From NCBI RefSeq assembly GCF_017654505.1, contig NC_054539.1, positions 73,972,413 to 74,036,412 on the forward strand: DNA of 64,000 bases, read 5' to 3'. This DNA comes from Polyodon spathula (lineage: Eukaryota > Chordata > Actinopteri > Acipenseriformes > Polyodontidae). Each line of letters begins with the position of its first letter. The first letter of the stretch is position 1. Position numbers and translations under genes: made by a program. The notes beneath the pieces were generated by a model, which ran no database searches, was not told the DNA's origin, and worked only from the letters and a program-made list of their open reading frames with translations. Below are positions 62,550 to 64,000 of the stretch, piece by piece.

Positions 62550-63880
62550 CCACTGATAGATGAGGCACCAGTACACCAGGTTTATTGCTAATTACCTCCA
62601 TCTTAGTATGAGGCTGTCCAAACACATATAAAACAGTTATTGGATTCTCAGGTCATTCGAGAAAGTAGCAGCCCCTACTCTTCGGAAGTTTGCGAATGTG
62701 TGTCGACTACCGCTTACTGAATTCAATGACACGTTAGGATGCCCACCCTCTGCCTCAAATAGAAGAATCATTGGATGCCGTTAGTGGGGTCCGACGGTTT
62801 TCTACCCTGGAGCTCGCCAGTGGCTATAATCAGCTGTCGGTAGGGGAACAGGATTGTACGAAGAAAGCTTTATGTATGTCCTTTGGAATCAAATGCCCTT
62901 TGGGCTGTGCAATGTCCCTGGCACCTTTCAAAGACTCATGCAGCATATATTTGGTGATAAAAGCTTCCATTCCTTGTTACTGTACCTTGATGTTGTCATT
63001 TTTTCATCTACTGTACAGGAATACCTTCAGCGACTGGAGTTGGTGTTAACTCTTTGCGGACCTATGTCGGACCAGGTCCAACATTACGATTTTCCCTTTC
63101 CGGTCCAATGTTGGACCCTGTCCGACATCATTGAAAAGATGTAAAGCACAGGTCTCTAGTCATTTTTTCTCCGGAAAAAGCCAAGAGAACAATTCAATGG
63201 CCGAGTGAGACCAATAGGAGCCGAATGAAACCAAAAAAAAAAAAAAAAAAAAGGGGGCGTGTGAGCAATAGCCCTAGCAGCTGCACCATACAGCGACAAG
63301 CAGATAAAAACAAAGGAGGTAGCTGCTTCTGCATCCAGTGCTCAAAGAATATCAAGGACATTTGCAGATCGCATTATTGAGGAGACTGGTGATAAAAAGA
63401 GTGATCAGAAGAGGATTTATCAGTGTTCATGTCTATAAAGAGGTATGTGAAAAATACAGCGAACACAGGGTGGGGCTTGACTGGAGATGCAGTACTGATG
63501 TCACTTAACATTGCAATGCCCTTTAAACCAGTTTTACTCGGAAAAAAATAATTTTAAACAGCGCTTGTAAAATAAACATCACGTGTGAAAATAAATTGGA
63601 CCTGACGTGCCTGACAGGTGCTGAATAAATGGACTGCAAAGGGTTAAGCAGGCTCCAACATTAAGAGTTGAAGGTGAATCTCTCAAAGTGACACTTCTTT
63701 CAGAAAGAGATAAAATACTTGGGACATGTTGTCTCCGAAGCGGGAGTAGCAACAGACCCAAATAAACTTGCTGGATTGGCATCGTCCTACAACCGTCAAA
63801 GAGTTACGCTCCTTCTTTTGGTTCACTAGTTATTACCGGTCATTTGTGAATGGGTATCCAAAGTTAGCTGCACCTCTCCA
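62550..63880 (+). pseudogene. Gypsy reverse transcriptase remnant, split by a TTAA insertion
   Basis: Pieces in order: KQLLDSQVIRESSSPYS, a deletion, then VCVDYRLLNSMT-like codons near 62700, LDAVSGVRRFSTLELASGYN (LDL box, Asp replaced by Glu), a frameshift, MPFGLCNVPGTFQRLMQHIF and LLYLDVVIFSSTVQEYLQRL, where the catalytic YxDD pair reads YLDV. The gene is then interrupted at 63046-63647. It resumes with EIKYLG-type codons, VVSEAGVATDPNKLAGL, and a shifted SYYRSFVNGYPKLAAPL near 63830. Non-functional. Confidence 0.83.
63050..63643 (+). mobile_element. piggyBac-like non-autonomous element, 594 bp
   Basis: Flanked by TTAA at 63046-63049 and 63644-63647. The left end CTCTTTGCGGACC and the right end inverted CCCTTTGCAGTCC form short terminal inverted repeats, the TTAA/CCCTTTGC pattern of piggyBac-type elements. 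It carries no transposase. Inverted motifs GTCGGACCAGGTCCAAC and GGTCCAATGTTGGACC near the left end may be subterminal binding sites. It is inserted in the gypsy RT, so it is younger than that element. Confidence 0.85.
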
Positions 63881-64000
63881 TTGATTGGAGGCACTGCTGA
63901 GTGGGGCCAAGAAGGGGACAAGAGTTAAGGCCGCATGCAGATCTGGCTTCTTTGCAGACCAGTACTGCCATCATTGGACCAGTACTGCCATTCTGAAAGG
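63881..64000. other. Window end, gypsy-derived, undetermined
   Basis: Probably continues the gypsy element; CAGTACTGCCATCATTGGAC and CAGTACTGCCATTCTG form a short duplication at 63960-63996. Confidence 0.4.

Larger units (their letters stand above)
61255..63880 (+). mobile_element. Ty3/gypsy element, conventional order, interrupted
   Basis: Gag/protease remnant (about 61400-61830), spacer/polyprotein (62050-62515), reverse transcriptase (62550-63045) and, after a piggyBac-like insertion, the end of RT (63648-63880). Domain order is the ordinary gypsy one as far as seen; RNase H and integrase would lie beyond the window. No LTR is visible. It is a different lineage from the element at 48.7 kb. 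Confidence 0.82.

Overview
This window looks like intergenic or deep intronic DNA from a ray-finned fish. The evidence is its repeat content: many degenerate Tc1-like DNA transposons, L2-type LINE ends, a Penelope-like element with a GIY-YIG domain, DIRS-like fragments, Ty3/gypsy elements and solo LTRs, piggyBac-, hAT- and CACTA-ended non-autonomous elements, and long AC/AT/TAA microsatellites. A non-teleost fish such as a sturgeon is possible but is only a guess. I could not support any host protein-coding gene, rRNA or tRNA. Every recognisable coding sequence belongs to a mobile element and is broken by stops, frameshifts, truncations or insertions.

Layout. 0-14.8 kb is mostly unclassified AT-rich DNA with two minisatellites (21-bp and 33-bp units), AC/AT/TAA microsatellites and one L2 LINE tail. 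14.8-16.0 kb holds a decayed DIRS-like element. 17.2-20.4 kb is a cluster of three Tc1-like elements, one inserted in another. 22.9-23.4 kb is a 499-bp element with very long inverted repeats. 27.1-29.0 kb is a Penelope-like element carrying a solo LTR. 30.3-33.2 kb contains two abutting Tc1-like elements. 35.8-37.6 kb has a solo LTR and an L2 tail. 38.1-39.8 kb is the best preserved Tc1-like element. 40.3-43.6 kb has a LINE scrap, a hAT-type MITE and two minisatellites (35-bp and 24-bp). 44.7-46.6 kb is a coding relative of the 22.9-kb element, interrupted by a solo LTR. 48.7-53.0 kb is a 5'-truncated Ty3/gypsy element whose integrase lies upstream of reverse transcriptase (Gmr1-like order). 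53.3-57.0 kb is one 3.7-kb array of about 70 copies of a 53-bp unit. 58.2-60.6 kb has a 50-bp minisatellite, an LTR and a Tc1-like element of the same family as the one at 17.9 kb. 60.8-64.0 kb holds a conventional gypsy element with two copies of a piggyBac-like TTAA element, one beside it and one inside its reverse transcriptase.

Two observations stand out. First, the 499-bp element at 22.9 kb still carries the last 13 codons and stop of the open reading frame of the larger element at 44.7 kb, so the two form a parent-derivative pair with CACTA-like ends and 3-bp target duplications. Second, four LTRs with different sequences each carry an inverted repeat around an AT-rich loop; in three of them it sits a few bases upstream of a TATA box. 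The stem sequences differ while pairing is kept, which suggests a conserved structural feature of the promoter.
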